From: Methylococcus sp. Mc7
GTDB lineage: Bacteria > Pseudomonadota > Gammaproteobacteria > Methylococcales > Methylococcaceae
Length of the DNA stretch: 64,000 nucleotides
Reading direction: 5' to 3'
Assembly: GCF_019285515.1 (NCBI RefSeq)
Contig: NZ_CP079095.1
Location: 868,001 to 932,000 of the forward strand
A program made the position numbers and the translations under genes. Below the pieces are notes generated by a model that saw nothing but the letters and a program-made list of their open reading frames with translations, did not search any database and had not been told where the DNA came from. How positions within the stretch are numbered: the first letter of the stretch is position 1; each line of letters opens with the position of its first letter. This document shows positions 9,245-17,875 of the stretch, one piece after another.

Positions 9245-10018
9245 ATGAGAATCATCACGCTGAATGCGAACGGCATCCGCTCGGCCGCGCGCAAGGGCTT
9301 CTTCGACTGGCTGCCGAAGCAGAACGCCGACATCGTCTGCCTGCAGGAAATCAAGGCCCAGACCGCCCAGCTCAACGACGAGCTGTTCTGGCCGGAAGAC
9401 TACGCCTGTTATTACCTGGAGGCCGAGAAGAAAGGCTACAGCGGGGTGGCCCTTTACGCCCGCAAGGAGCCCGACGAGGTGATCCAGGGCCTCGGCTGGG
9501 ACGACATGGACGCGGAGGGCCGTTACCTGGAGGCCCGCTTCGGCAACCTGAGCGTGGTGTCCCTCTACATTCCGTCGGGCTCGTCCAGCGAGGAGCGCCA
9601 GGCCGTCAAGTTCAGCTTCCTCGACCGCTTCCTACCCTTTCTGGACGAATGCGCCTGCTCCGGCCGGCAGTACATTTTCTGCGGCGACTGGAACATCGCC
9701 CACAAGCCCATCGACCTGAAGAACTGGCGTTCGAACCAGAAGAACTCCGGTTTCCTGCCGGAGGAGCGTGCTTGGCTGGACCGGGTGTTCGAGGAAGCGG
9801 GCTGGGTCGACGCCTTCCGCGCCGTCAATCCGGAGCCGGACCAGTACACCTGGTGGTCCAACCGCGGCCAGGCCTGGGCCAAGAACGTGGGGTGGCGCAT
9901 CGACTACCACGTCGTCAGCCCCGCCCTGCGCGACCTGATCCGCTCCGTAGCGATCTACAAGGACGAGCGCTTCTCCGATCACGCACCGCTCACGATCGAC
10001 TATGACCTCGCCTTCTGA
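9245..10018 (+). CDS. xth: Exodeoxyribonuclease III family AP endonuclease
   Basis: This enzyme removes nucleotides from the 3' end of duplex DNA and cuts at abasic sites in base-excision repair. The 257-residue protein has every hallmark of the ExoIII/APE1 fold: LNANGIRSA at the start, the metal-binding Glu in CLQEIKAQ, the catalytic pair in FCGDWNIAH, WWSNRG and the closing SDHAPLTIDY. I use ATG 9245 because it begins exactly at the conserved first strand (MRIITLNANG). The next gene starts inside its last 17 bases. Confidence 0.94.
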   Translation: MRIITLNANGIRSAARKGFFDWLPKQNADIVCLQEIKAQTAQLNDELFWPEDYACYYLEAEKKGYSGVALYARKEPDEVIQGLGWDDMDAEGRYLEARFGNLSVVSLYIPSGSSSEERQAVKFSFLDRFLPFLDECACSGRQYIFCGDWNIAHKPIDLKNWRSNQKNSGFLPEERAWLDRVFEEAGWVDAFRAVNPEPDQYTWWSNRGQAWAKNVGWRIDYHVVSPALRDLIRSVAIYKDERFSDHAPLTIDYDLAF

Positions 10019-11231
10019 ACCGATCGCGCGCAGCATCCTGAGCAGCCGCATGCTGGCCGCTTTCGCCATGGGCTTCTACGGCGGCGCGCCGCTGCTCCTC
10101 ACGGGCTCGGTGCTGCTGGCCTGGATGAAGGACCGCGGCGTCGACCTGACCACCATCGGCCTGTTCGCCCTGGTCGGACTGCCCTACACGCTGAAATTCC
10201 TGTGGGCGCCCGTGTTCGACCGCTTCCACTGGCCCCGGCTGGGGCGGCGGCGCGGCTGGCTGCTGCTGATGCAGGTCCTGCTGGCGGCGTCTATCGCCGG
10301 GCTCGCCGTATACGGCCCCGGTGCTTCCGCCCCCATGCTCGCGGCGCTGGCGCTGGCCGTCGCCTTCTTCTCCGCCTCGCAGGACACCCTCATCGACGCC
10401 TATCGGCGCGAAAGCCTGCACGACCGTGAACAGGGCCTGGGCGCCTCGCTCTACGTCAACGGCTACCGTCTGGGGATGCTGCTGGCCTCGGGCGGCGGCC
10501 TGATCCTGGCCGACTGGATCGGTTTTTCCGACATGTACGGCCTGATGGCGGCGGTGATGGGCACGGGCATTCTCGTCACTCTGCTGCTGCCGGAGGCCGC
10601 CGCGAGCGAGGCGCATCCGAACAGCCTGAGGGACGCGGTGGTGCTGCCTTTCGCCGAATTCTTCCGGCGCAGCGAGGCCATGTGGATCCTGCTGTTCATC
10701 CTGCTGTACAAGCTGGGCGACACCGTGGCCGGGCAGATGACCACGCCGTTCTATCTGGAGATGGGCTTCAGCAAGACCGAGATCGGCGCGGTGGTCAAAC
10801 TGTTCGGCTTCTGGGCCACGGTGCTCGGTGGCTTGGCCGGCGGCGCGCTGATCCTGCGCTACGGCATCTACCGCACGCTGTGGCAGTTCGGCCTGCTGCA
10901 GCTCCTTTCCACCGCCGCCTTCGCCGTGCTGGTACACACCGGCCCGCAGTTGCCGGCGCTGACCGCGGTGATCAGCTTCGAGAACCTGTCCGCGGGCATG
11001 GGCACGGCAGCCTTCGTCGCCTTCATGGCCAACCAGACCGACCGCCGCTTCACCGCCACCCAATACGCGCTGCTGTCCAGCCTGATGGGCGTGCCGCGCG
11101 TGATCGCCGCCGCCCCCTCCGGCTGGCTGGCCACCACCGTCGGCTGGCAGAATTTCTTCATCCTCTGCGCCCTGTTCGCCATCCCCGGACTGCTGGTGCT
11201 GCCCCGGTTCCGGAGCTGGCTGGCCGACTGA
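10002..11231 (+). CDS. AmpG-like major facilitator permease
   Basis: The 409-residue protein has about 12 hydrophobic helices and no soluble domain. The MFS loop 2-3 signature is present in the form FDRFHWPRLGRRRGWLLLMQ, and the N-terminal FYGGAPLLLTGSVLLAWMKD with TTIGLFALVGLPYTLKFLW is characteristic of AmpG permeases, which import anhydromuropeptides in peptidoglycan recycling. The overall length is shorter than the 490 residues of E. coli AmpG but normal for many gammaproteobacterial homologues. It overlaps xth by 17 nt. The substrate is inferred by family only. Confidence 0.85.
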   Translation: MTSPSEPIARSILSSRMLAAFAMGFYGGAPLLLTGSVLLAWMKDRGVDLTTIGLFALVGLPYTLKFLWAPVFDRFHWPRLGRRRGWLLLMQVLLAASIAGLAVYGPGASAPMLAALALAVAFFSASQDTLIDAYRRESLHDREQGLGASLYVNGYRLGMLLASGGGLILADWIGFSDMYGLMAAVMGTGILVTLLLPEAAASEAHPNSLRDAVVLPFAEFFRRSEAMWILLFILLYKLGDTVAGQMTTPFYLEMGFSKTEIGAVVKLFGFWATVLGGLAGGALILRYGIYRTLWQFGLLQLLSTAAFAVLVHTGPQLPALTAVISFENLSAGMGTAAFVAFMANQTDRRFTATQYALLSSLMGVPRVIAAAPSGWLATTVGWQNFFILCALFAIPGLLVLPRFRSWLAD

Positions 11232-11237
11232 AAACGC

Positions 11238-12098
11238 CTACCCCGGCCGTATCCGGAACCGCTCCAAACCGGCCATGCCGCCCCATTGCGGCAACCGGGC
11301 CTCGGGCCCATCGATGACAGCCAAAGGCGGGTCGCGGTCCGCCAACGCGTTGATCCGCGCCCGCAGGGAGATGTCGGTCCAGAACTGAGGCGGCGTATCC
11401 TGGGCTGCCGCGGCGGCGAAAATCGCCCACGGCTCATTGTTGCCGGCACGGATCGCCTCGAGGGCCAGCCGTTCCAGCCGCCCCAGCCCCGTCTCGTCCG
11501 GCTGTTCCGCGAGCCAGCGCCGCACTGCCGCCGGCACCCAGGGCAACGGCGCATCGGCTTCCCTCCCCAACGCCTCGAACGCTTGCCGGTCCTGCAGAGC
11601 GAAGGCGCGATCGACCCGCTCGGCGAAGTCGAACTGGTCCGGCGTCACGGGCCGGCGCCGGGGATAGACCGAAGCCATCTGCTCCGGAGAAAGCTGGCCG
11701 AGCCCGTGATAGGGCTCGATGCCGGGAAACGCATCGACGCAGATCAACTCCACCGCACCCACACTGGCGATCCGTAGACAGGTCAGCACATGGCAGAGCA
11801 TGGACTGATCGAACAAACAGGCATCGAACCAGAGCACCAGGCGTAGGGACGACAGGGTCTTGAGCCTCGCATATTGTGTCTCCAGCGTCTGCCGGATGGA
11901 TTCACGGCTCAAGCCTCCACCGGTCGCGGCTTCGAGATAGGCCGCCCTGGCAATCAGAGTCTCTTCGTCCGGCCACCCTGGCTGGCGCGGGCCGTCGTAG
12001 AGAATGTCGTGCCAGACGAAGACTTCGCCAGGGATGCCGCTCTTGGCGATCAGGTCCCCGGCGCTGTCGCCGCTGGTGATGTGAATGGTGGAATTCAT
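11238..12098 (-). CDS. DUF1835 domain-containing protein
   Basis: The 286-residue soluble protein starts MNSTIHITSGDSAGDLIAKS and continues with VFVWHDILYDGP. This N-terminal block, with a conserved HITNGDxxG-like start and WxDxLxxGP, is the DUF1835 signature. A second part (RVDRAFALQDRQAFEALGRE onward) corresponds to the C-terminal helical domain often paired with it (DUF3658-like). No enzymatic activity is established for the family. It converges on the AmpG-like gene, only 6 bp apart. Confidence 0.8.
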   Translation of the reverse strand: MNSTIHITSGDSAGDLIAKSGIPGEVFVWHDILYDGPRQPGWPDEETLIARAAYLEAATGGGLSRESIRQTLETQYARLKTLSSLRLVLWFDACLFDQSMLCHVLTCLRIASVGAVELICVDAFPGIEPYHGLGQLSPEQMASVYPRRRPVTPDQFDFAERVDRAFALQDRQAFEALGREADAPLPWVPAAVRRWLAEQPDETGLGRLERLALEAIRAGNNEPWAIFAAAAAQDTPPQFWTDISLRARINALADRDPPLAVIDGPEARLPQWGGMAGLERFRIRPG

Positions 12099-12113
12099 GA
12101 CGTATGCGGCCGA

Positions 12114-12496
12114 CTAGGACTTGCCGCGCCTTCCGGTCAGGAACACGGCCGCCAGGCCGGTGTCGCCAAGCTGGCAATCGTGCCACCGGCCCAAGGTTGG
12201 CCGTTGATGGCGGCATAGACCCCGCCGACGATGCCGGCCAAACCTATCAACAGGGCGAAAATCTGGCCGAGAAGCCGCTCGACGAAAGCGAAGGTATTGA
12301 CACGTCTGGTTTCCGTGCGGCGATGCTCCGCTTCGGCTTGGGTCTGATGGAAAACCCAATCGACCAGATCCGGCCGAAATTGATGGAGCCGCTCGATTTG
12401 AGCGACGGGAATGATGGGAGAGTCGGTGTCGTGCTGCTGAAGGGTGAGTTCCTTTCCGCTGCGCTCACGCACGTTCGCGGTCGTATGCCTTCCCAT
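12114..12496 (-). pseudogene. DUF2335 membrane protein with a C-terminal frameshift
   Basis: As sequenced, the frame from 12496 encodes 119 residues ending at 12137. It begins MGRHTTANVRERSG, has the DUF2335 core HQFRPDLVDWVFHQTQAEAE and two hydrophobic helices (LLGQIFALLIGLAGIVGGVYA and the following one). The last residues ATPAWRPCS are out of character. The neighbouring frame at the same place continues GDTGLAAVFLTGRRGKS and stops at 12114, which is the kind of ending DUF2335 proteins have. A single missing base near 12166-12175 explains this. The protein may still be made with a shortened second helix. It could also be a sequencing error. Confidence 0.7.
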
Positions 12497-12671
12497 GCTT
12501 TTTCTTCTTCACGTTTTCGCGCAAACCGCGGGCGATGCGTTGCACATCCGCACGCAAGTTGTCGCTATCCTTGCCGAAATCTCCGCGGCTCGGCCGCACG
12601 TAATCGCTCTCCGGCCACATGACCAGCACCTGCCGCGCGCCATCGAGAAGATTTTTCAGATGCTTACCCAT
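12465..12671 (-). CDS. Small conserved-looking protein of unknown function
   Basis: The 68-residue frame starts MGKHLKNLLDGARQVLVMWP and ends in a lysine-rich tail (ENVKKKKHGKAYDRERA). A start 7 codons further upstream (12692) is possible. It overlaps the start of the DUF2335 gene by 32 nt on the same strand, which suggests the two are co-expressed. The sequence is not repetitive and looks like a real small gene, but I do not recognise a family. Its basic C-terminus could bind nucleic acid. Confidence 0.55.
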   Translation of the reverse strand: MGKHLKNLLDGARQVLVMWPESDYVRPSRGDFGKDSDNLRADVQRIARGLRENVKKKKHGKAYDRERA

Positions 12672-12730
12672 GGCTCGAAGTCTATCAGCCAATCAGGTTT
12701 GGGCAAAGCCGGCAAAAAGCGGCCCAGCTC

Positions 12731-14617
12731 TCAGCGCCCATTCCCCACCGAAGCCGCGAAGGCGTCCGAGACCAGGGTCTGATTGTCCCCGCCGGTGAGG
12801 CTGGCGAGAAACTCGACCAGGGCGTCCACTTCCTGCGCCGACAGCCCCAGCGGCCGGATCAACGGGTCGAGGTTTTCGTTGGGCTCGCCGCCCCGGTTGT
12901 AGAACTCGACGACCTCCCTCAGGCTCGAAAATGCGCCGTTGTGCATGTACGGCGGGGTGAGGGCGACGTTGCGCAGGGTGGGCGTACGGTATTTCCAGCG
13001 GTCGGCCGGGTTCTGGGTGATTTCGTAGCGCCCGAGATCGCCGGGAACGGGCTCGGCGACCTGGGCGAAGGTTTTCGCGTCCACCTCGAAGAATACGCCG
13101 GGCGCCACCTGGACGCGCCGGCCGGCGGGCTCCTTGCTCATGCTGGCGCGGTAGCCGACGCCGGTGTCGTGCAGGGCGTCATCGGTGAACAGGGCATAGC
13201 GGTCCCCCACAGTATGGCAGGCCGCGCAGCCGGCCTTGCCGGTGAACAGTTCGAATCCCTTGCGTGCGGCTTCCGACAGCGCCCCGCTTTCGTGTCCGTA
13301 GCGCCAGCGGTCGAACGGCGAATCGCCCGATACCAGGACGCGCTCGTAGCCGGCCAAGGCCTGGCCGACGGTTTCCATGCCCGGACCGCGGCCGAAGGCC
13401 TGTTCGAACAGGCCGCGGTAATCCGGCAGCGACTCGAGCCTGTCCACCACGAAGCCGACCGAAGGGTTGCCCATCTCGTTGGCCGCCAGGAAAGGCCCCC
13501 AGACCTGGTTTTCCAGCGAGGATTCGCGGCCGTCGTGGAACAGTTTCGTCAGATAGGCGACGTTGTAGAGCGTCGGCGCATTGCGCCGGACCGTGCGCCC
13601 CTCGATGCCGATGGCCGTGGCCTGCTCCTGGCTGGTGAATCCCTGCTCGGGGATATGGCACATGGCGCAGGAGAAGGTCTGATTGAGCGAGAGGCGGCGG
13701 TCGTAGAACAGCTTGCGCCCCAAGGCGATCCGGGCAGGCGTCAGCGGGTTGTCGGCCGGCACGGGCAGTTTCGGCAGTCCCAGCACCGGCCGTTGCGCCC
13801 GCTGAAACAGATCGGCCGGCCGGCCACGGCGCGCGTCCAAGGCCAAGGCGTGGGTCTCATAGGCCGGGCTGGCGTAGCCGGTCTTGTCGTCGCCGGCCCG
13901 AAGCGGCGGGGATGCCTCCTGTCTGCCGCCGGCCACCGGCGCCGCGGTTTCCCGCAGCAGGGTCTTCACATCCGCCAGCACCAAATCCGGATGCAGCACC
14001 GAAACCGTATAGACGTTGCGAATCCGCTTTTGCCCATCGATCAGGAACACCCGCAGCAGATGGGAGTACTTGCCGGTGAAGCGCCCTTCCGCGTCGTATT
14101 CCTTCTGCACCGACTGGCCGTAGGCTTCCAGAATCGGCTGGAGTTCGGCCTCGGAGCGCGTGGTGAGGAAACGCCAGTCCGCCCCGCCGTCGCGGAAACC
14201 CTCGCCGTAGCGGCGCATGGCCTCGGGCGTGTCGTGCTCCGGATCGAAGCTCAGGGTGAGGAGCCGGAGCCGGCCGGCCAGCTCCGGCTCCGATTTCAAC
14301 GCACGCTTGAGCTTCTGGAACACCGCCGTCGCCAGCGGGCAGCCGTTGACGTCGTCGCAGGTGGAATAGATGAAGCCGAGCAGGACGATGCGGCCATCGT
14401 ACGAGGCATGGAGCCGGACCGGCCGCCCGTCGGAATCCAGCACCGCGCCGTCCGCCGCCGCACCCAAAACCGGCAGGCTGTAGCTGCCCGGTTCCGGCAC
14501 GGGGAACGGCAGGTTGCGGTAGCCGGGCGCCAGTGCGTCGGCGAGAACCGGCGCCGCCGACAGCAGCGCCGGCACCCAACAGGCCAGGAGCCGGCACGAA
14601 AGGGGGATAAGGTTCAC
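12731..14617 (-). CDS. Fusion of SCO1/SenC copper chaperone and di-heme MauG/CcpA-type cytochrome
   Basis: The 628-residue exported protein starts at GTG 14617 (RBS GGAAG, VNLIPLSCRLLACW signal), 25 bp after the mtoX stop. Residues about 55-235 form an SCO1-like thioredoxin fold with FIYSTCDDVNGCPLA and the conserved His in YSHLLRVFLID. Residues about 295-620 form a di-heme peroxidase/MauG domain with two heme motifs, CAMCH and CAACH. In Hyphomicrobium, separate SCO1/senC and mauG genes follow mtoX and are thought to serve maturation of the copper enzyme; here they are one polypeptide. The SCO cysteines are spaced C-x5-C instead of the usual C-x3-C. The upstream extension of the frame to 14749 is a shadow of mtoX. 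Confidence 0.88.
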   Translation of the reverse strand: MNLIPLSCRLLACWVPALLSAAPVLADALAPGYRNLPFPVPEPGSYSLPVLGAAADGAVLDSDGRPVRLHASYDGRIVLLGFIYSTCDDVNGCPLATAVFQKLKRALKSEPELAGRLRLLTLSFDPEHDTPEAMRRYGEGFRDGGADWRFLTTRSEAELQPILEAYGQSVQKEYDAEGRFTGKYSHLLRVFLIDGQKRIRNVYTVSVLHPDLVLADVKTLLRETAAPVAGGRQEASPPLRAGDDKTGYASPAYETHALALDARRGRPADLFQRAQRPVLGLPKLPVPADNPLTPARIALGRKLFYDRRLSLNQTFSCAMCHIPEQGFTSQEQATAIGIEGRTVRRNAPTLYNVAYLTKLFHDGRESSLENQVWGPFLAANEMGNPSVGFVVDRLESLPDYRGLFEQAFGRGPGMETVGQALAGYERVLVSGDSPFDRWRYGHESGALSEAARKGFELFTGKAGCAACHTVGDRYALFTDDALHDTGVGYRASMSKEPAGRRVQVAPGVFFEVDAKTFAQVAEPVPGDLGRYEITQNPADRWKYRTPTLRNVALTPPYMHNGAFSSLREVVEFYNRGGEPNENLDPLIRPLGLSAQEVDALVEFLASLTGGDNQTLVSDAFAASVGNGR

Positions 14618-14642
14618 GCCGGCAACTTCCGGTGGCGAAGAC

Positions 14643-16022
14643 TCATTCCGCCCTGGCCTGCACCACGCCTTTTCGGTCGCCCGCCGGCCCCGCATAAAGC
14701 GCCCGCGCCCCGAACCGCATCTGGTGCGGACGCCCCAGCTTCTCGGCATAGAAGTCGATGGCGAACTGTTCCTTCAGCTCCTTGCCGTCCCAGTGGTAGA
14801 GCTTCAGGAATTGCTCGTTGTCCTTGCCCTTCTTGTCCCAGTTGGCGAGGAGCGAGGAGGTGTAGTACAGCCGCTTGCCGTCCCAGCTCGAGGACACCAT
14901 GTTGACCTGGGCGCCGATGGTCTTTTCGTAGACCTGCCTGGGATGGTGCGGGTCGCTGATGTCGAACAGACGCGTCTTGCCGTCCATGAAGGTGTTCACC
15001 CACAGCCGGGTGTCGTCGTTGGAGATGGAGATATCGACCGGCAGCGGCACCTTGGACGGCTCGCCGATGTCGGCCACGGCCTTGGCCTGCCACTCGCCCT
15101 TGGCGTCTTCGTAGATCAGCCAGATCTGCGAGGTGAGCGCCGTGCTGGTGAAGCAGTAGTTGTGGGTTTCGCCCCAGGCGCAGCGGATTTCCAGCGGCGC
15201 GCCGGGCACGTCGAAGACCTTCTTCGGCTGCTTGGTGTGCAGGTCCCAGGTCACCACGGTGTTGCCGAAGTGCTTCATGGCCTCGGGGTCCGCCAGCATC
15301 TTGCCGAAATCCATCATGTAGTTGTTCCAGCCGGTGAAGGACGAGGTCACCAGCAGGTTCCTGCGGGGCAGAGCACGCACGTCGTAGTCGTAGCCGTCGG
15401 CATACTTGCCGGTCTTGACCGCGCCGCGCAAATCGCCGTCGGTCGGGATCCAATGGGTAGCGACGTATTCGCCGGCATTGGTGTACTCCACCAGCGCCGT
15501 GCGGCCGCCGTGATCCTTGTCGTTGGAAAGCCCCGTGATGAGCATGCGTCCCGGCAGGGCGTACAGGGTGTGCGGCCCGACCACGCCGCCGCTCTTTTCC
15601 ACGAAGTCGGTGAGGGTCTTCGAGAGGGTGGGCTTGGCGGGATCGCTGTGCACGTCGAACACGAAGATCTTGCTGGTATCGAGCCCGCCGGCCCAGAGAT
15701 ACCGGCGGTCGTCGGTGAAGTCCGAATGATGGGCTTCGTTGCGTCCGCCCACCGAGAGCGTGTTCACCACCTTGCCGTACTGGGGCGATTTCGGGTTGGC
15801 GTCGACGGTGACCAGCTTGTCCTGCTCGTCGCCCACACCTTCCGCTCCCAGGGTCCAGACGTAGACATAATCCTCCTGGCCGGTGATTTTCTTCATGTAG
15901 GGCGAAGCGCAGGTTTCATCGGCCCTCACGCCGGCCGGCGCCGCGAGCGCCAGAGCCAAGCCCGAAACCAGGCCCCGCAAAGCGACACGCATGGATGGTA
16001 CTGAAACGATGGGTGTCTTCAT
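14643..16022 (-). CDS. mtoX: Methanethiol oxidase-type selenium-binding protein (SBP56 family)
   Basis: The 459-residue protein belongs to the SBP56/SELENBP1 beta-propeller family, of which the bacterial copper enzyme MtoX oxidises methanethiol to formaldehyde, H2S and H2O2. Signatures include ETCASPYMKKI, NEAHHSDFTDDRRYLWAGGL, GPHTLYALPGRMLI and the closing RPHQMRFG. A signal sequence (residues 1-34, ending PAGVRA) places it in the periplasm, as in Hyphomicrobium. The gene is followed by the SCO1-MauG fusion, the same partners as in the characterised mtoX operon, which supports methanethiol oxidase over a generic selenium-binding label. A palindrome sits about 30 bp upstream of the start, next to a divergent TetR gene. 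Confidence 0.9.
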   Translation of the reverse strand: MKTPIVSVPSMRVALRGLVSGLALALAAPAGVRADETCASPYMKKITGQEDYVYVWTLGAEGVGDEQDKLVTVDANPKSPQYGKVVNTLSVGGRNEAHHSDFTDDRRYLWAGGLDTSKIFVFDVHSDPAKPTLSKTLTDFVEKSGGVVGPHTLYALPGRMLITGLSNDKDHGGRTALVEYTNAGEYVATHWIPTDGDLRGAVKTGKYADGYDYDVRALPRRNLLVTSSFTGWNNYMMDFGKMLADPEAMKHFGNTVVTWDLHTKQPKKVFDVPGAPLEIRCAWGETHNYCFTSTALTSQIWLIYEDAKGEWQAKAVADIGEPSKVPLPVDISISNDDTRLWVNTFMDGKTRLFDISDPHHPRQVYEKTIGAQVNMVSSSWDGKRLYYTSSLLANWDKKGKDNEQFLKLYHWDGKELKEQFAIDFYAEKLGRPHQMRFGARALYAGPAGDRKGVVQARAE

Positions 16023-16049
16023 GGCATAACCTCATTCTTGTGTGTTATA

Positions 16050-16063
16050 TGACCGGTCGTCTA
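16050..16063. promoter_or_regulatory. Putative TetR operator upstream of mtoX
   Basis: The sequence TGACCGGTCGTCTA contains the palindromic core GACCGGTC and is located 28-41 bp upstream of the mtoX start codon. Thirteen bases (GACCGGTCGTCTA) are repeated exactly at 16694-16706, directly upstream of the TetR gene. A shared palindrome on both sides of a divergent TetR gene is the standard picture of a repressor site. Binding is inferred. Confidence 0.7.
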
Positions 16064-16083
16064 AAAAACTGCTCAAAAATTTT

Positions 16084-16680
16084 TCAGGCTCGGAAATATC
16101 CCTCCAACAGGTTGCGGCAACATTCTTCCAGCGGACGGATCGACTGCTCGATCTTCATCCGCAACAAGGCCCCCTGCCAGGCATCCACGAGACAATCGGC
16201 CAGGTCCTCGGCACTCCGATCGCGCCGGAACACGCCTTCGTCCTGGGCACGGACGATGCCTTGCGCCAGCTTGTCCCGATAACGGTGCAGCGCCTCCCGC
16301 AGTGCCTCGCGGCAGGCATCGCTGGTGTCCCCGATCTCGCCCATCAGGTTGCCCAGCAGGCAGCCGCCCTTGAATTGCCGGCGGCCGGCCTCTTCGATCA
16401 ACTCGCGGAAATACGCCTGCAGGGCTTGGGCGCCGTTCAGCGCGGAATTCCGGAGATGGCCGTCGAGTTGCAGGATGAACGGCTCGATGTAATGCCGGAT
16501 CACCTCGGCGCCGAACTCTTCCTTGCTGGCAAAATAGTTGTAGAACGAACCCTTCGGCACGCCGACGCTGTGCAGGATATCCTGCAGTCCGGTACCGTGA
16601 TAGCCCTGTTCCATGAGCAAAGCAACGCCCTCGTCCAGCAGTTTTTCTCGGGTCAGCTGTTTGGTCGCGGTTTTCGTCAT
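16084..16680 (-). CDS. TetR-family transcriptional regulator
   Basis: The 198-residue protein has an N-terminal TetR helix-turn-helix (KLLDEGVALLMEQGYHGTGL, then DILHSVGVPKGSFYNYFASK), with the classic KGSFYNYFxSKEE recognition helix, and a ligand-binding C-terminal domain that contains GGCLLGNLMGEIGD, seen in the NemR/AcuR-like branch that often senses reactive electrophiles or thiol-reactive compounds. ATG 16680 was chosen over an upstream start because it begins just before the DNA-binding domain. It is on the same strand as mtoX and lies directly upstream of it, so it may be co-transcribed or regulate mtoX through the palindromes at 16050 and 16692. Cys residues around 92 and 112 could be redox sensors. 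Confidence 0.9.
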   Translation of the reverse strand: MTKTATKQLTREKLLDEGVALLMEQGYHGTGLQDILHSVGVPKGSFYNYFASKEEFGAEVIRHYIEPFILQLDGHLRNSALNGAQALQAYFRELIEEAGRRQFKGGCLLGNLMGEIGDTSDACREALREALHRYRDKLAQGIVRAQDEGVFRRDRSAEDLADCLVDAWQGALLRMKIEQSIRPLEECCRNLLEGYFRA

Positions 16681-16691
16681 GGCGAAATCAT

Positions 16692-16706
16692 ACGACCGGT
16701 CGTCTA
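16692..16706. promoter_or_regulatory. Putative TetR autoregulatory operator
   Basis: ACGACCGGTCGT at 16692-16703 is a perfect 12-bp palindrome 11 bp upstream of the TetR start codon. With the next three bases it shares GACCGGTCGTCTA with the site before mtoX. Position and symmetry suggest autorepression. Confidence 0.7.
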
Positions 16707-16867
16707 CACATGGCAAGTTTGCCGATTCAACCGGAGCCAAGATTTGGTTATCTTTAAAAGCCCCGTCGCGCCGCAGGAACCTGTCCGACCCATGAGGAGC
16801 CCGATGCCGGTTGCTTCAGCCTTTCGGACGTCAAGCCCCTGAAACTGTCATTGGCCAACGAAGCACC

Positions 16868-17875
16868 ATGAAGGCAGCATCCCTGACGTCACTCGGGCCC
16901 TGGCGGCCGTACGCCGCCGCATTCATCGCCGTAGCAGTTTCGGCGCTGGCGCGGATATGGCCTTTGCCGGAACTGGTCGGCACCCGCTATCCGTTTTTCC
17001 CGTTTTTTCCGGCCATCGTCCTGGTGAGTATTTACTCCGGACTTCACGCCGGCCTGGCGGCGACCGCGCTGAGCTGCCTCGTGCTCAAGTTCGGGTATCC
17101 AGGTCTTACCCAGGGTATCGGATGGCCGGCATACGGGGTATTTTTCGCCACCTGCTTAGGTCTCGCCGCGCTCGCCGAAACCGTGCGCCGTTCGCGCGAC
17201 AGAGAACGGCAAAGGCGCCGGGCTCACAGCAATTTCGTCGCCATGCTCGCCCACGAGATCAAGACGCCGCTGGCCGCGATCCAGATGGCGGCCGGGGCGC
17301 TGGAACGCGGACTGGAAGGGGAAGACGCGGCAGCCCGCCTCGGCAACGTGCACCGCGCGGTTGACGACATCAGCGCCATCATCGACCGCTGCATCGAGGC
17401 GGACAGGATCGAACACGACGACCTGCGCATCGCGAAGAGCGAATTCAAACTGAAAGACCTGCTGGAAGAGGCTGCGTCCGCTTCCTCGTTTCCCGAGCGG
17501 ATAGCGCTGGACTGCAGCGAAACCCTAGCCGTTTCGACCGATCCTCTGCTGTTGCGGTTGATCGCGGTGAACCTGATCGACAACGCCCTGAAATACTCTC
17601 CGGAGCACAGCCGGATCAGCGTGCGATGCGAGCTGGAAAACCGCACAGGTCGCAAGGGCGTCAACCTGCGGTTCGCCAATCCGGCGGGACCTGCGGGCTG
17701 TCCCGACCCGAGCCGGGTATTCGAAAAATATTACCGCACCACCGATGCCCAAGCCCGCAGCGGCGCCGGCCTGGGGCTCTGGCTGGTCAAGCGGATCGCC
17801 GAATCGCTGTCCGGCCAGGCCGGCTACCACATCCGCGACGGCCAGGTGGAGTTCGTCATATGGATGCCGCTGTGA
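16868..17875 (+). CDS. Membrane sensor histidine kinase
   Basis: The 335-residue kinase has an N-terminal module of three or four transmembrane helices with the motif RYPFFPFFPAIVLVSIYSG, resembling the DUF4118 (KdpD-like) membrane domain, and essentially no periplasmic loop. The H-box is NFVAMLAHEIKTPLAAIQ, with the phosphorylated His near residue 125. The ATPase domain has the N-box (NLIDNALKYSPE) and a G-box (SGAGLGLWLVKRIAE). ATG 16868 was chosen because the sequence before it is not conserved-looking. The response regulator overlaps its 3' end, so they form a pair. The signal is unknown. Confidence 0.88.
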   Translation: MKAASLTSLGPWRPYAAAFIAVAVSALARIWPLPELVGTRYPFFPFFPAIVLVSIYSGLHAGLAATALSCLVLKFGYPGLTQGIGWPAYGVFFATCLGLAALAETVRRSRDRERQRRRAHSNFVAMLAHEIKTPLAAIQMAAGALERGLEGEDAAARLGNVHRAVDDISAIIDRCIEADRIEHDDLRIAKSEFKLKDLLEEAASASSFPERIALDCSETLAVSTDPLLLRLIAVNLIDNALKYSPEHSRISVRCELENRTGRKGVNLRFANPAGPAGCPDPSRVFEKYYRTTDAQARSGAGLGLWLVKRIAESLSGQAGYHIRDGQVEFVIWMPL

